A stretch of DNA of 64,000 nucleotides. It comes from Microbacterium hydrocarbonoxydans (GTDB taxonomy: Bacteria; Actinomycetota; Actinomycetes; Actinomycetales; Microbacteriaceae). Position numbers and translations under genes: made by a program. The notes under the pieces are model-generated. The model saw only the letters and a program-made list of their open reading frames with translations. It did not search any database and was not told the origin of the DNA. Location: assembly GCF_011752045.1 (NCBI RefSeq), contig NZ_JAAKXW010000001.1:1364001-1428000 (forward strand), given 5' to 3'. Each line of letters starts with the position of its first letter. Positions within the stretch are counted from its first letter, which is position 1. Below, in pieces: positions 36,125 to 44,749 of this stretch.

Positions 36125-37711
36125 TCACTCCCACTCGATGGTCCCCGGCGGCTTGGAGGTCACGTCCAGGACGACGCGGTTGACGTCGCGCACCCCGTTG
36201 GTGATGCGGTTCGAGATCTTCGAGAGCACGTCGTAGGGCAGGCGCGTCCAGTCGGCGGTCATCGCGTCCTCGCTGGACACGGGACGCAGCACGATCGGGT
36301 GGCCGTAGGTGCGGCCGTCGCCCTGGACGCCGACCGAGCGGACATCGGCGAGCAGCACGACCGGGCACTGCCAGATCTCCTGGTCGAGGCCGGCCTTGGT
36401 GAGCTCCTCACGGGCGATGGCGTCGGCTTCGCGGAGGATCTCCAGCCGGTCGCGGGTCACCTCTCCGATGATGCGGATGCCGAGGCCGGGGCCGGGGAAC
36501 GGCTGGCGGCCGACGATCGCCTCGGGGATGCCGAGCTCGCGGCCGATCGCACGGACCTCGTCCTTGAACAGGGCGCGCAGCGGCTCGACGAGCTCGAAGT
36601 CGAGGTCGTCGGGCAGACCGCCGACGTTGTGGTGCGACTTGATGTTCGCGGTGCCCGCGCCGCCGCCGGACTCGACGACGTCGGGGTACAGGGTGCCCTG
36701 CACGAGGAACTTGACCGGGGCGCCGCCCGTGGCCTTCGCCTCCTCGACGAGGTCGCGCTGCACCTTCTCGAACGCGCGGATGAACTCGCGGCCGATAATC
36801 TTGCGCTTCTCCTCAGGGTCGGTGACCCCCTTGAGGTGCCCGAGGAACGTGTCTGCGGCGTCGACCGTGATGAGACGGACGCCGGTGGACTCGACGTAAT
36901 CCTTCTCGACCTGCTCGCGCTCGCCCTTGCGGAGGAGTCCGTGGTCGACGAAGACCGCGGTGAGCTGATCGCCGATGGCACGGTGCACGAGTGCGGTGGA
37001 GACGGCGGAGTCGACGCCGCCGGATAGGGCGGAGATGACGCGCGCGTCGCCGACCTGCTCGCGGATGCGCTCGATCTGCTCGGCGATCACGTTGCCGCTG
37101 TTCCAGTCGGAGGCGAGGCCTGCACCGCGGTGCAGGAAGTTCTCGATGATCGCCTGGCCGTGGTCGGAGTGCTTCACCTCGGGGTGCCACTGCACGCCGT
37201 AGAGCCTGCGCTCCTCGTTCGCGAAGGCGGCGACCTTCGTGGCGTCGGTGGTGGCGAGCACCTCGAAGCCCTCCGGGGCCTTCGCGACCTGGTCGCCGTG
37301 GCTCATCCACACGTTCTGCTCCACCGGCTGTCCGGCGAGCAGCGAGCTCTGGTTGTCGGGGATGTGCGCGTCGGTCGCACCGTACTCGCGCAGCCCGGTG
37401 TTCGCGACCTCGCCGCCCAGCGTCTGCGCCATGTACTGGAAGCCGTAGCAGATGCCGAGGGTCGGCACGCCGAGGTCGAAGACGGCCGGGTCCAGCTTCG
37501 GGGCGCCGTCCTCGTACACCGAGGAGGGACCGCCGGAGAGGATCAGCGCCACCGGGTTCTTCGCCGCGATCTCCTCGGCCGTGGCGGTGTGCGGCACGAT
37601 CTCGCTGTACACGCCGGCCTCGCGCACGCGCCGGGCGATCAGCTGCGCGTACTGCGCGCCGAAGTCGACGACGAGCGCCGGACGCTGCTGAGTCTCTGTT
37701 TGTTCGGTCAA
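36125..37711 (-). CDS. guaA: GMP synthase (glutamine-hydrolysing)
   Basis: GuaA, 528 residues, converts XMP to GMP using glutamine and ATP. The class I glutaminase domain comes first, with Cys88 in [15 protein letters not shown] and the His176/Glu178 pair in [11 protein letters not shown]. The ATP pyrophosphatase P-loop is [12 protein letters not shown] (about 227-238), and the dimerisation domain ends at KPPGTIEWE. The start is a TTG at 37711: GGAAGG is 6 bases upstream, and the TTGA overlaps the stop of the DUF3817 gene, giving translational coupling. The frame remains open upstream without family similarity. Confidence 0.97.
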   Translation of the reverse strand: MTEQTETQQRPALVVDFGAQYAQLIARRVREAGVYSEIVPHTATAEEIAAKNPVALILSGGPSSVYEDGAPKLDPAVFDLGVPTLGICYGFQYMAQTLGGEVANTGLREYGATDAHIPDNQSSLLAGQPVEQNVWMSHGDQVAKAPEGFEVLATTDATKVAAFANEERRLYGVQWHPEVKHSDHGQAIIENFLHRGAGLASDWNSGNVIAEQIERIREQVGDARVISALSGGVDSAVSTALVHRAIGDQLTAVFVDHGLLRKGEREQVEKDYVESTGVRLITVDAADTFLGHLKGVTDPEEKRKIIGREFIRAFEKVQRDLVEEAKATGGAPVKFLVQGTLYPDVVESGGGAGTANIKSHHNVGGLPDDLDFELVEPLRALFKDEVRAIGRELGIPEAIVGRQPFPGPGLGIRIIGEVTRDRLEILREADAIAREELTKAGLDQEIWQCPVVLLADVRSVGVQGDGRTYGHPIVLRPVSSEDAMTADWTRLPYDVLSKISNRITNGVRDVNRVVLDVTSKPPGTIEWE

Positions 37712-38178
37712 CGGACACCTTCCGTGGCGGGAGCGGAGACCTCGGCGGCCTCTCGTGTGGCGAGGTAGGCCTTGACGTCGCGGGCGACGACGGCCTCCAT
37801 GAAGAACGACAGCAGCGGGATGACGCCGCCGAGTGCGAGCAGGATGAAGCGCAGGAACGGCCAGCGCATGAGGCTCCACATCCGGAAGCACGCGAAGAGG
37901 TAGACGACGTAGAACCAGCCGTGCGCGACGAGGATCGCGAGCGACAGGTTGATGCCGTCACCGGTGGATTCGAGGCCCTCGGGCCCTTCGACGACCGGGG
38001 CGAACCAGAGCGGCCCGCCGGAACCGCCTGCGAAGAGCTCGAGGTGGATCGGCGTGTACTTCAGCACCATCTCCGCGACCAGGAGGAGCAGCATGACTCC
38101 GGTGATGATCGACGCGACCTGGTAGAACTTCAGCGCACCGCGGATCGCCGGAAAGCTGGCGACTTTCGGTTCGGGCAT
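37708..38178 (-). CDS. DUF3817 membrane protein
   Basis: A protein of 156 residues with three to four membrane segments ([60 protein letters not shown]). [15 protein letters not shown] is the characteristic stretch of the DUF3817 family, common in actinobacteria and of unknown role. Its stop overlaps the guaA start by 4 bases, so expression is tied to GMP synthesis. It begins 41 bases after the sugar operon's last gene and may have its own promoter there. Start: ATG at 38178. Confidence 0.85.
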   Translation of the reverse strand: MPEPKVASFPAIRGALKFYQVASIITGVMLLLLVAEMVLKYTPIHLELFAGGSGGPLWFAPVVEGPEGLESTGDGINLSLAILVAHGWFYVVYLFACFRMWSLMRWPFLRFILLALGGVIPLLSFFMEAVVARDVKAYLATREAAEVSAPATEGVR

Positions 38179-38219
38179 GTCCCCAGTCTAGTCGCCGGCG
38201 GACGGGCGCCTCTCCGGCG

Positions 38220-39197
38220 TCACGGGGCGGGCGGCCTCGCCACAAGCACCTCCCCCGCGCCGCTGACCGACAGTGCCCCCGCCGCGTGCGGCACCAGCAG
38301 CGTCGTCCCCGCGCTGACGCGTTCGCCGCCGATCGTCACCTCGCCGCGAATCACGACGACGATCGCGAAACCTGCGTCGATCCTGGCCTCGCCGTCGACC
38401 GGCAAACGGTCGAGCCGGAAGTACTCATCGGCAGCCTCGGGGAAGGCCGACCCCGAGGCGGGTGCCGCGCGCACCAGCGCCCCCATCTCGTCGGCCGCCC
38501 GTCCACGCGTGTTCACCCCGGCGAGCGCGACATCGAAGCCGAGGCCCAGGTGCCCGACAGCTGCGCCGTCGATCGCGAACCCCTTCCACTCCAGCAGGAT
38601 CGACAGGTCCTCGGGTTGCTGGAGCTCGAGGAGCAGAACGCCCGCCCCGATCGCATGCAGCTCTCCCGGCGGCACCCAGACCGCGTCCCCGGGCTTCACC
38701 TCGCACTCGTGGAGGAGCCCCAGGAGCCTCGGTGCGTCCTGCCGCGCGACGAGGCCAGCCAGCTCGACAGTGTCCGTGTCCCGCCGCAACCCCACATGGA
38801 CGGTGCCGCCCTGCAGGATGTACCAGGCCTCAGCCTTACCGTGCGCGGTGTTCAGGTGGGCCGCTGCGAAGTCGTCGTGCGGATGCGCGTGCACGGGCAG
38901 CCGCTGCCCGGCGTCGAGGAGCTTCACGAGAAGCCTCACATCCGAGCCCCAGCGTCCGGCGTGCTCCTCGCCCAGCCATGCGACCGGGTCCGCCTCGACA
39001 GCCTCCCGGAGCAGACGGCCGTCCGGCAGCCGGGTGAGGCCGGAGTCCGCCTCTCCGTTGATCGTGGTGGTCGAGCCCACCCAGTCCTCGGGCTCGCGGG
39101 GCGCATCTGCGGACTCGCCGCGGAACGCGCTGATGCGCGAACCACCGCGGTAGAAGCGCTCCGGCGGCCGGTTCGACGGCAGGACCAGCGGCTTCAT
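38220..39197 (-). CDS. class I mannose-6-phosphate-isomerase-like protein
   Basis: A cupin-type phosphomannose isomerase homologue of 325 residues, shorter than the usual 390. Zinc ligands are visible in LPVHAHPHDDFAAAHL (His103, His105, His107) and HGKAEAWYILQGG (Glu123), and the region VKPGDAVWVPPGELHAIGAG continues the metal-binding cupin. The family interconverts mannose-6-phosphate and fructose-6-phosphate, but divergent members isomerise other sugars. It is the last gene of the sugar operon: its ATG overlaps the kinase stop by 4 bases (ATGA). The context makes it a catabolic aldose/ketose-phosphate isomerase for the imported sugar, identity unknown. Confidence 0.8.
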   Translation of the reverse strand: MKPLVLPSNRPPERFYRGGSRISAFRGESADAPREPEDWVGSTTTINGEADSGLTRLPDGRLLREAVEADPVAWLGEEHAGRWGSDVRLLVKLLDAGQRLPVHAHPHDDFAAAHLNTAHGKAEAWYILQGGTVHVGLRRDTDTVELAGLVARQDAPRLLGLLHECEVKPGDAVWVPPGELHAIGAGVLLLELQQPEDLSILLEWKGFAIDGAAVGHLGLGFDVALAGVNTRGRAADEMGALVRAAPASGSAFPEAADEYFRLDRLPVDGEARIDAGFAIVVVIRGEVTIGGERVSAGTTLLVPHAAGALSVSGAGEVLVARPPAP

Positions 39198-40402
39198 CCG
39201 CTCTCCGCTTCGCCGAAGGATCCGGCGAGGAAGCCGCCGACGAAGGTGTCCCCCAGGCCGACGGTGGTGGGGTGCGCGACGTCGAGCGCGAACGCCGCCA
39301 CCCCCACCGCATCGCCGAGTTCCGCCACGACTGCTTCGATCAGCGCCGCGCCCGCTGCGTGCCGTGGCATCTCGTCGGTCTCCGCGACGTCGGCTGCCGT
39401 GAGCCGATCGCCGACGCGGTAACGCGTCGCAGCCACTCTGACCGCGCTCTCGATCGCCGCGTGGTGGCGCCGGGCGCCCTCCCCGACCGCGATCGCCCAG
39501 TAGCGCGTGTGCACCACCAGCGCCACGGCGGGGATGATAGACCGGACCTCGTTGAGCGCTCGCCGCACGTCGTGCGCATCGAGGAGGTTCACCGACCGAC
39601 CGATGTACTCCTGCAGCTCGTCCTCGTTCATCCCGTACACGTCGATCCGGCCGAGCAGTCGCGCCCGCACGGTTTCGGCGAACTCCAGGCTGTAGAAGCC
39701 GGCGTCCTCGTAGTACACAAGTGCACCGCGGGGCAGCGCTCGCATCGCCCGCGCCAGCTCCACGAGCCGGCGTTCGAGCAGGTCATGGTCCTGCATGGTG
39801 TTGAACCCGGAGACGAGGAAGGCGTCAGCCTGGGCGAGCTCCTGGGCGAGGTCGGCGGCGAGCGGCATCGATCTGTTCGGCGGGTCGTTCGCGAAGATCA
39901 GCCGATTCGGCGCGGGCGCGAGCACGTCGCCGTCGGTCAGCCGGACCATCGCGCCCGCCGGATACTGCACAATGAGATGCGGATCGAGCGTGTCCTCGCG
40001 CGCCGCTGTCACGTAGGAGATCGAGTCGGGCAAAAGCCGGCGCACGTTGTCGTCGATGCTCACGAGATGCTGGGTGCTCGGGATGCCGAGGGCATCCAGG
40101 ACGAGCCCCGCCCGAACGCCCGTCCCGCCGAGGGTGATCGCGTAATCGAAGTGCGACACGAACGACTGGATCACGGCCGATGAGGCTACGAACCGCTCCG
40201 CTCCCGCTCCAGACGCGAGGAACGACACGATCGCGACGAGCAGCGACCGTTCGTCGATGATCGGCGCCGTGGTGGTGAGCTCGTGCCGTCTCACTCCGTG
40301 TGCATGCGCGAGACGATCGAGCACGGCCGAGTCCCATGACAGCTCGTAGTCGACGGTGCCGCCGAGTCCGAGCACGAGCTTCCTGTCCACGTCGCCGATC
40401 AT
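39194..40402 (-). CDS. ADP-dependent phosphofructokinase/glucokinase family sugar kinase
   Basis: A sugar kinase of 402 residues in the ribokinase superfamily branch that uses ADP as phosphate donor. Supporting features are ITLGGTGVRAGLVLDALGIP (substrate-side glycine motif, about 89-108), NRLIFANDPPNRSMPL, VYGMNEDELQEYIG (the NExE-type metal motif, 259-262) and VGLGDTFVGGF with the catalytic Asp385. Family members phosphorylate glucose or fructose-6-phosphate and are best known from archaea and animals. No regular ATP-type PfkB start motif is seen. It sits between a ketose-bisphosphate aldolase (16-base gap) and an isomerase (ATGA overlap), so fructose-6-phosphate or a related ketose-6-phosphate is the likely acceptor. 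Donor preference is inferred from family membership only. Confidence 0.75.
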   Translation of the reverse strand: MIGDVDRKLVLGLGGTVDYELSWDSAVLDRLAHAHGVRRHELTTTAPIIDERSLLVAIVSFLASGAGAERFVASSAVIQSFVSHFDYAITLGGTGVRAGLVLDALGIPSTQHLVSIDDNVRRLLPDSISYVTAAREDTLDPHLIVQYPAGAMVRLTDGDVLAPAPNRLIFANDPPNRSMPLAADLAQELAQADAFLVSGFNTMQDHDLLERRLVELARAMRALPRGALVYYEDAGFYSLEFAETVRARLLGRIDVYGMNEDELQEYIGRSVNLLDAHDVRRALNEVRSIIPAVALVVHTRYWAIAVGEGARRHHAAIESAVRVAATRYRVGDRLTAADVAETDEMPRHAAGAALIEAVVAELGDAVGVAAFALDVAHPTTVGLGDTFVGGFLAGSFGEAESG

Positions 40403-40418
40403 TCTCCGAGTCCGCAGC

Positions 40419-41282
40419 TCAGTACAGCGACGCCTTGCCGTCTGCCTGGAACAGCGAGATCTTCTCTGCGGCCGTGACCTTCATCGCCGCGAGCGCCTCG
40501 GGCTGGATCGCATTCGGCTCGCGCAGGCGGCGATCCGTGCCGAGCACCTCGCGCATGCGGTCGTGATACGAGACCTTGATGTCGCTGGAGATGTTGATCT
40601 TGTTGACGCCGAGCTCGACCGCGCGGCGCAGCTCGGCATCCGGGTTGGAGGAGCCGCCGTGCAGCACGAGCGGGATGCCGATCGCGGCTTTGATCTCCTG
40701 GAGAAGGTCGTGACGCAGTTCAGGGTTCTTGTCGCTCGGGTACAGGCCGTGCGACGTGCCGATCGCGATGGCGAGGCTGTCGACGCCGGTCTCCTCCACG
40801 AAGCGCACGGCGTCGGCCGGGTTGGTGTAGATGATCTCGGCCGCGCCGGACTCGCCGTAGCTGTCGTTCGCGCCGATCGTGCCGAGCTCACCCTCGACCT
40901 GGATCCCCGCAGCGTGCGCCGCCTCGACGACCTTGCTGGTCAGTGCGACGTTCTGCTCGAACGGCTCGAGGGACGCGTCGATCATGACCGAGGTGAACCC
41001 GGAGTGGATCGCCCTGATGATCTGCTCATAGCTGCCGCCGTGATCCCAGTGAATCGCGACCGGCACGCTCGAACGGTGGGCGCGCGAGTGCATCGCGGGG
41101 ATCAGGTCGGTCGTGATGTGCGAGACCTCGTCAGGGTGGATCGCGATGATGACCGGGGCGGCCTTCTCCTCGCTGATGTCCATGATTCCGTTGAACATCG
41201 CCCAGTCGCTGATGTTGAATGCCGGGATGGCGAAGTTGTTCGCGTTGGCGACATCGAGGATGGATCTGCCGGTGTAGAGCAC
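40419..41282 (-). CDS. class II ketose-bisphosphate aldolase
   Basis: A zinc aldolase of 287 residues in the fructose/tagatose-bisphosphate aldolase family, nearer in length and motif to GatY/KbaY than to long FbaA. The catalytic Asp80 and zinc His81 lie in VAIHWDHGGSYEQIIRAIHS. Other zinc ligands are His178 (AIGTSHGLYP) and His208 (IPLVLHGGSS), and VNKINISSDIKVSY holds the phosphate-binding part. It cleaves a ketose-1,6-bisphosphate to glyceraldehyde-3-phosphate and dihydroxyacetone phosphate. The start is GTG 41282 with AGGAG 8 bases before. It lies 44 bases after the permease gene in the same operon. Confidence 0.88.
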   Translation of the reverse strand: MLYTGRSILDVANANNFAIPAFNISDWAMFNGIMDISEEKAAPVIIAIHPDEVSHITTDLIPAMHSRAHRSSVPVAIHWDHGGSYEQIIRAIHSGFTSVMIDASLEPFEQNVALTSKVVEAAHAAGIQVEGELGTIGANDSYGESGAAEIIYTNPADAVRFVEETGVDSLAIAIGTSHGLYPSDKNPELRHDLLQEIKAAIGIPLVLHGGSSNPDAELRRAVELGVNKINISSDIKVSYHDRMREVLGTDRRLREPNAIQPEALAAMKVTAAEKISLFQADGKASLY

Positions 41283-41326
41283 TTGTTTCTCCTGTTTCGT
41301 GATGGTCGTGGTTCCGAGGACACGGC

Positions 41327-42172
41327 TCAGCTCTTCACGGACCCTGCCGTGAGACCGCTGATGAAGTACCTCTGGAAGAAGAGGAAGAGGATCAGCACCG
41401 GGATGGATCCGAGCACGCTCATGGCCATGATCTGGTTCCATTCGTAGGAGTGCTGGCCCATGAGGAGCTGGATGCCGATCGGCACCGTGCGCATGTCGAT
41501 GGTGCGCGTAAGCGTGAGCGCGAACAGGTACTCGTTCCACGCGATCATGAACGTGTAGATGCCGACCGAGACGATGCCGGGGATCGAGATCGGGACGAGG
41601 ATGCGCCACAGCGCCGTCATCGACCCGGCGCCGTCGACGCGGACGGCTTCGTCCAGCTCTTTCGGCAGGGTGTTGAAGTAGCCGGTCATCATGATGATCG
41701 CGTAGGGCAGCGTGAACACCATGTATGTGAGGATCAGCCCCGCATAGGAGTTGTAGAGGCCGAGTGCCACCATGAGCCCGAAATACGGGATGAGCAGCGT
41801 GATCGGAGGCACGGCCTGCACGCTCACGATCACCACGTTGAGGATGCGCTTGCCGCGGAAGTCGAACCGGCTGAACGCGTAGGCGGCCTGGATCGCGACG
41901 AGCAGCGTCAGGATCGTCACGGAGCCGGCGACGACGTAGCTGTTCAGGAAGAACCGCATCGTCTCGGGATTCGTGAAGATCGCCGTGTACGCGTCGAACG
42001 AGAACGTGTCGGTGAGCAGCCGGGGCGGCAGCTCGAAGATCTGCGTGTTGGATTTGAACGAGCTCGACAGCATCCAGGCCACGGGGCCTGCGGCGAACAC
42101 CGCGCCGATGATCAGGCCGACGATGAGGGCGGACTTCGCGACGCGTCGCCGGGAATCGACGGTGAGAGCCAT
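41327..42172 (-). CDS. carbohydrate ABC transporter permease (MalG type)
   Basis: An inner-membrane subunit of 281 residues with six transmembrane segments and the EAA loop PKELDEAVRVDGAGSMTALW (about 185-204) that docks the ATPase. It belongs to the CUT1 MalG-like group. It starts 2 bases after the stop of the MalF-like gene. No ATPase gene is in the operon, so a shared MsmK/MsiK-type ATPase encoded elsewhere is expected. Start: ATG at 42172. Confidence 0.93.
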   Translation of the reverse strand: MALTVDSRRRVAKSALIVGLIIGAVFAAGPVAWMLSSSFKSNTQIFELPPRLLTDTFSFDAYTAIFTNPETMRFFLNSYVVAGSVTILTLLVAIQAAYAFSRFDFRGKRILNVVIVSVQAVPPITLLIPYFGLMVALGLYNSYAGLILTYMVFTLPYAIIMMTGYFNTLPKELDEAVRVDGAGSMTALWRILVPISIPGIVSVGIYTFMIAWNEYLFALTLTRTIDMRTVPIGIQLLMGQHSYEWNQIMAMSVLGSIPVLILFLFFQRYFISGLTAGSVKS

Positions 42173-42174
42173 GA

Positions 42175-43098
42175 TCAGTCCCTCGCTTTCTGATGGCGGA
42201 CGTAGAAGACGGCGAGCACCATCGACATCAGCAGCACCAGCACCGCAGAGGTCGCGGCGAGGGAGAAGTCGTACTTGGCGAAGGCCAGCTTGTAGGTGAA
42301 TGTGCTGAGCACCTCGGTCACGTCGATCGGACCGCCGCCCGTGGTCATCCAGATCAGGGCGAACTGCTGCGAGGTCCAGATCAGGTCGAGCAGCACCAGG
42401 CTGACGATGATCGGCCGCAGCTGCGGGATCGTCACGTTCCAGAAACGCTGCACGGCGTTCGCGCCGTCGACGGTCGCCGCCTCGTGCAGTTCGACGGGAA
42501 CGCCCTGAAGCCCGGCTAGCAGGCTCACCATGAAGAACGGGTACCCCGCCCAGATGTTGATGAAGATGATCGTGCCCAGTGCCAGCTGCGGGGAGGCCAG
42601 CCACTCGATGTCCGTGTTGAGCAGGAAGTTGACGACGCCGTTGGGGGCCAGGAGCATGCGCCACAGGACCGCGATCACCGCCACCGTGAACAGCCAGGGC
42701 AGTACGTAGAGCGCCCGGAAGATCGAACGCGAGAAACGCCCCAGCAACGGGCTGTTGAGCATCATCGCGAACGCGAGACCCAGCACGAGGTGCGCCGCGA
42801 CGCTCGTCACCGTGAAGAGCACCGTATTGCCCGTCGCCTTCCAGAACCCTGGGTCAGTGAGGATCTGGACATAGTTGCCGATGCCGACGAACTCGGGCGA
42901 CTTGTTCAGGATCACGTTGTCCTGGAACGAGTAGCCGATCACCATCACGATCGGGACGATCATCAGGACGAACAGCAGGATGACCGTCGGAGAGAGGAAG
43001 GCGTACGACTCGGCCGTTTTGCGCAGCTGCCGACGGCGACGCGAGGGGGCGACGCCCGTGACGATCACCTCGGTGTCGTCGGACAGTTTCAGGCTCAT
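42175..43098 (-). CDS. carbohydrate ABC transporter permease (MalF type)
   Basis: An inner-membrane subunit of 307 residues. A basic N-terminal tail (SRRRRQLRKTAESY) is followed by six membrane segments, starting with AFLSPTVILLFVLMIVPIVM. The EAA loop reads VPVELHEAATVDGANAVQRF. It pairs with the MalG-like subunit to import an unknown sugar. The ATG at 43098 has AGGAG about 12 bases upstream; the in-frame start at 43134 has none. A hairpin separates it from the binding-protein gene. Confidence 0.93.
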   Translation of the reverse strand: MSLKLSDDTEVIVTGVAPSRRRRQLRKTAESYAFLSPTVILLFVLMIVPIVMVIGYSFQDNVILNKSPEFVGIGNYVQILTDPGFWKATGNTVLFTVTSVAAHLVLGLAFAMMLNSPLLGRFSRSIFRALYVLPWLFTVAVIAVLWRMLLAPNGVVNFLLNTDIEWLASPQLALGTIIFINIWAGYPFFMVSLLAGLQGVPVELHEAATVDGANAVQRFWNVTIPQLRPIIVSLVLLDLIWTSQQFALIWMTTGGGPIDVTEVLSTFTYKLAFAKYDFSLAATSAVLVLLMSMVLAVFYVRHQKARD

Positions 43099-43123
43099 GT
43101 GAACCGATGCTCCTAGGTTGGTC

Positions 43124-43155
43124 GGGTGCCGCACCGCATCCGCGATGCGGCACCC
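43124..43155 (-). terminator. intercistronic hairpin between binding protein and permease genes
   Basis: GGGTGCCGCA (43124-43133) pairs with TGCGGCACCC (43146-43155) across a 12-base loop. It lies 26 bases after the binding-protein stop and before the MalF-like gene. Such stems often stabilise the upstream transcript or partly terminate, giving more binding protein than permease. Confidence 0.55.
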
Positions 43156-43181
43156 CGTTCAGGTGGGAAGCCGAAGGAGCT

Positions 43182-44477
43182 TCAGAACTCTTTCATCCAC
43201 GACTCCTGGGCCTTCTTCAGGGCCTCGTCGATCGACTGCTGCCCGTCGAACGCGGCTTGCAGCTGCTCGCCGAGTTGACGCATCAGATCCTCCGCCACGG
43301 GGAGGCCCGTGAACTCGTTCGCCGGGTATCCGGCCTGGTAGATCTCGAATGCCTTCTTGAACAGCTCGTCGTCGTTGACGAAATCCGGAACGGACTCCGA
43401 GTTGCCCGGGAACGCCTTGGCCATGGTCGACAGCTCGGAGTTCGTCTCCTGGCTCATGAGGAACTCGACGAGCTTGAAGGCGGCTTCCTTGTGCTCGGAG
43501 TTCTCGGCGACGCCGATGCCCCACGACGCGTAGGGGATGCCCCGCTCGCCGTCGTAGCCGTCCTCGGCGGGCAGCGCTGAGATCGAGAACGTCAGGTCGG
43601 GGTTGGTCTCGCGGATCAGGTTGATGTGCGCGAGTGAGTCGATCATCATGCCGACGCGGCCGTTCGTGAACTCCTCGACCTTGTCCTGCTCCTTCATCGT
43701 GAAGGAACCGGAGGCGATAGAGCCGTCATCCCACATTCCGCCGATGAAGTCGACCGCCGACGTCACGTCGTCGTTTGTGAGATCCGGCTGACCGTCCTTC
43801 AGCATCGATCCGCCCGACGCCCACACCCATGACATGACGTCGTTCTGCACGCCGTTAGGCGCCTCGAGCGAGAGCGGAAGCACCCAGCCCGAGACATCGC
43901 CGCCCAGGGCGGAGACCTTCGAGGCCGCATCCGCGAACTCGCTGCGGGTCGCCGGCGGAGCAGTGACGCCGGCCTCGGCGAGGAGCGTGTCATTCGTGAA
44001 CATCGGGTAGACGAAGTTCACGACCGGGATCATGTAGGTGCTGCCGTCGACCTGGATCTGACTGGCGAGCTCGCCGTCGTCGTAGCCGAACTCCTCCATC
44101 AACGCGCTCAGGTCGGCGATGACGCCCTGAGAGGCGAAGTCGTTGACCCAGGCGCCGTCGAGCCCGACCACGTCGGGCATCGTGCCGGATGCTGCACCGG
44201 CGAACAGCTGTTCCTTGGTCGACGCGTAAGGACCGCTCACGAGTTCGACGGTGACACCGGGGTTGGCGTCCTCGAACTCGTCGATGAGCGCCCGGAACTC
44301 GCCGTCGGGGAGCTCCGGCTCCCACCATTGTGCGAACTCGATGGTGACGTCCCCCTCGTCGCCTCCCTCGGCTCCGCTGTCGCCCGCGGCACAGCCCGCC
44401 GCGCCGAGTACTGTCACGGCTGCTGCCGCTGCGCCGGCGACCTTCAGAACGCGTCGCCCTCGCCCCACTGTGATCAT
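43182..44477 (-). CDS. sugar-binding lipoprotein (ABC transporter)
   Basis: An extracellular solute-binding protein, family 1, 431 residues. A basic start is followed by a hydrophobic stretch and the lipobox VLGAAGC, with Cys29 as the lipidation site, then a Gly/Asp/Glu linker. The mature part starts VTIEFAQWWEPELPDGEFRA. Typical pieces are ASTKEQLFAGAASGTMPDVV and TNGRVGMMIDSLAHINLIRE. It is anchored outside the membrane and sets the specificity of the importer; the ligand cannot be read from sequence. The ATG at 44477 has GAGGAG 5 bases before it; the GTG at 44480 is less likely. It is the first gene of the operon. Confidence 0.93.
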   Translation of the reverse strand: MITVGRGRRVLKVAGAAAAAVTVLGAAGCAAGDSGAEGGDEGDVTIEFAQWWEPELPDGEFRALIDEFEDANPGVTVELVSGPYASTKEQLFAGAASGTMPDVVGLDGAWVNDFASQGVIADLSALMEEFGYDDGELASQIQVDGSTYMIPVVNFVYPMFTNDTLLAEAGVTAPPATRSEFADAASKVSALGGDVSGWVLPLSLEAPNGVQNDVMSWVWASGGSMLKDGQPDLTNDDVTSAVDFIGGMWDDGSIASGSFTMKEQDKVEEFTNGRVGMMIDSLAHINLIRETNPDLTFSISALPAEDGYDGERGIPYASWGIGVAENSEHKEAAFKLVEFLMSQETNSELSTMAKAFPGNSESVPDFVNDDELFKKAFEIYQAGYPANEFTGLPVAEDLMRQLGEQLQAAFDGQQSIDEALKKAQESWMKEF

Positions 44478-44542
44478 CACTTCTCCTCTTCGAGATCGTG
44501 CCGCATACGCGCTTCGAGTGCTAGTTCATGCGGTTTTGAGCA

Positions 44543-44572
44543 ATGTTACGCAGTTATTTGCAAGAACGTCAA
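44543..44572 (-). promoter_or_regulatory. sigma-70-like promoter of the sugar operon
   Basis: Reading leftward, TTGACG (44567-44572) and TAACAT (44543-44548) are spaced 18 bases apart and lie 66-95 bases before the binding-protein start. The surrounding DNA is unusually AT-rich for this genome. The regulator gene is divergent, so its operator is likely within or beside this promoter. Confidence 0.6.
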
Positions 44573-44749
44573 GCATGGAGTGAATCCCGGCCGGCCGGAT
44601 TCCCGGCGACAAGGAGTCGAATCCCGTGCACACGCGGTCGAATGGCGCGCACCACGCGGCAGACCCGGGGCAATCGCGGACCGACCCCTCCTGCTGGTTT
44701 CTGCCGAAGTCTGCCGCATTTGTTGCATGCATGTGCTAAAGATGACTGC

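Noticed and set aside
41327..44477. Sugar importer considered complete
   Set aside because: There is no ATP-binding subunit gene in the operon; the transporter must use an ATPase encoded elsewhere, so it was not called complete.
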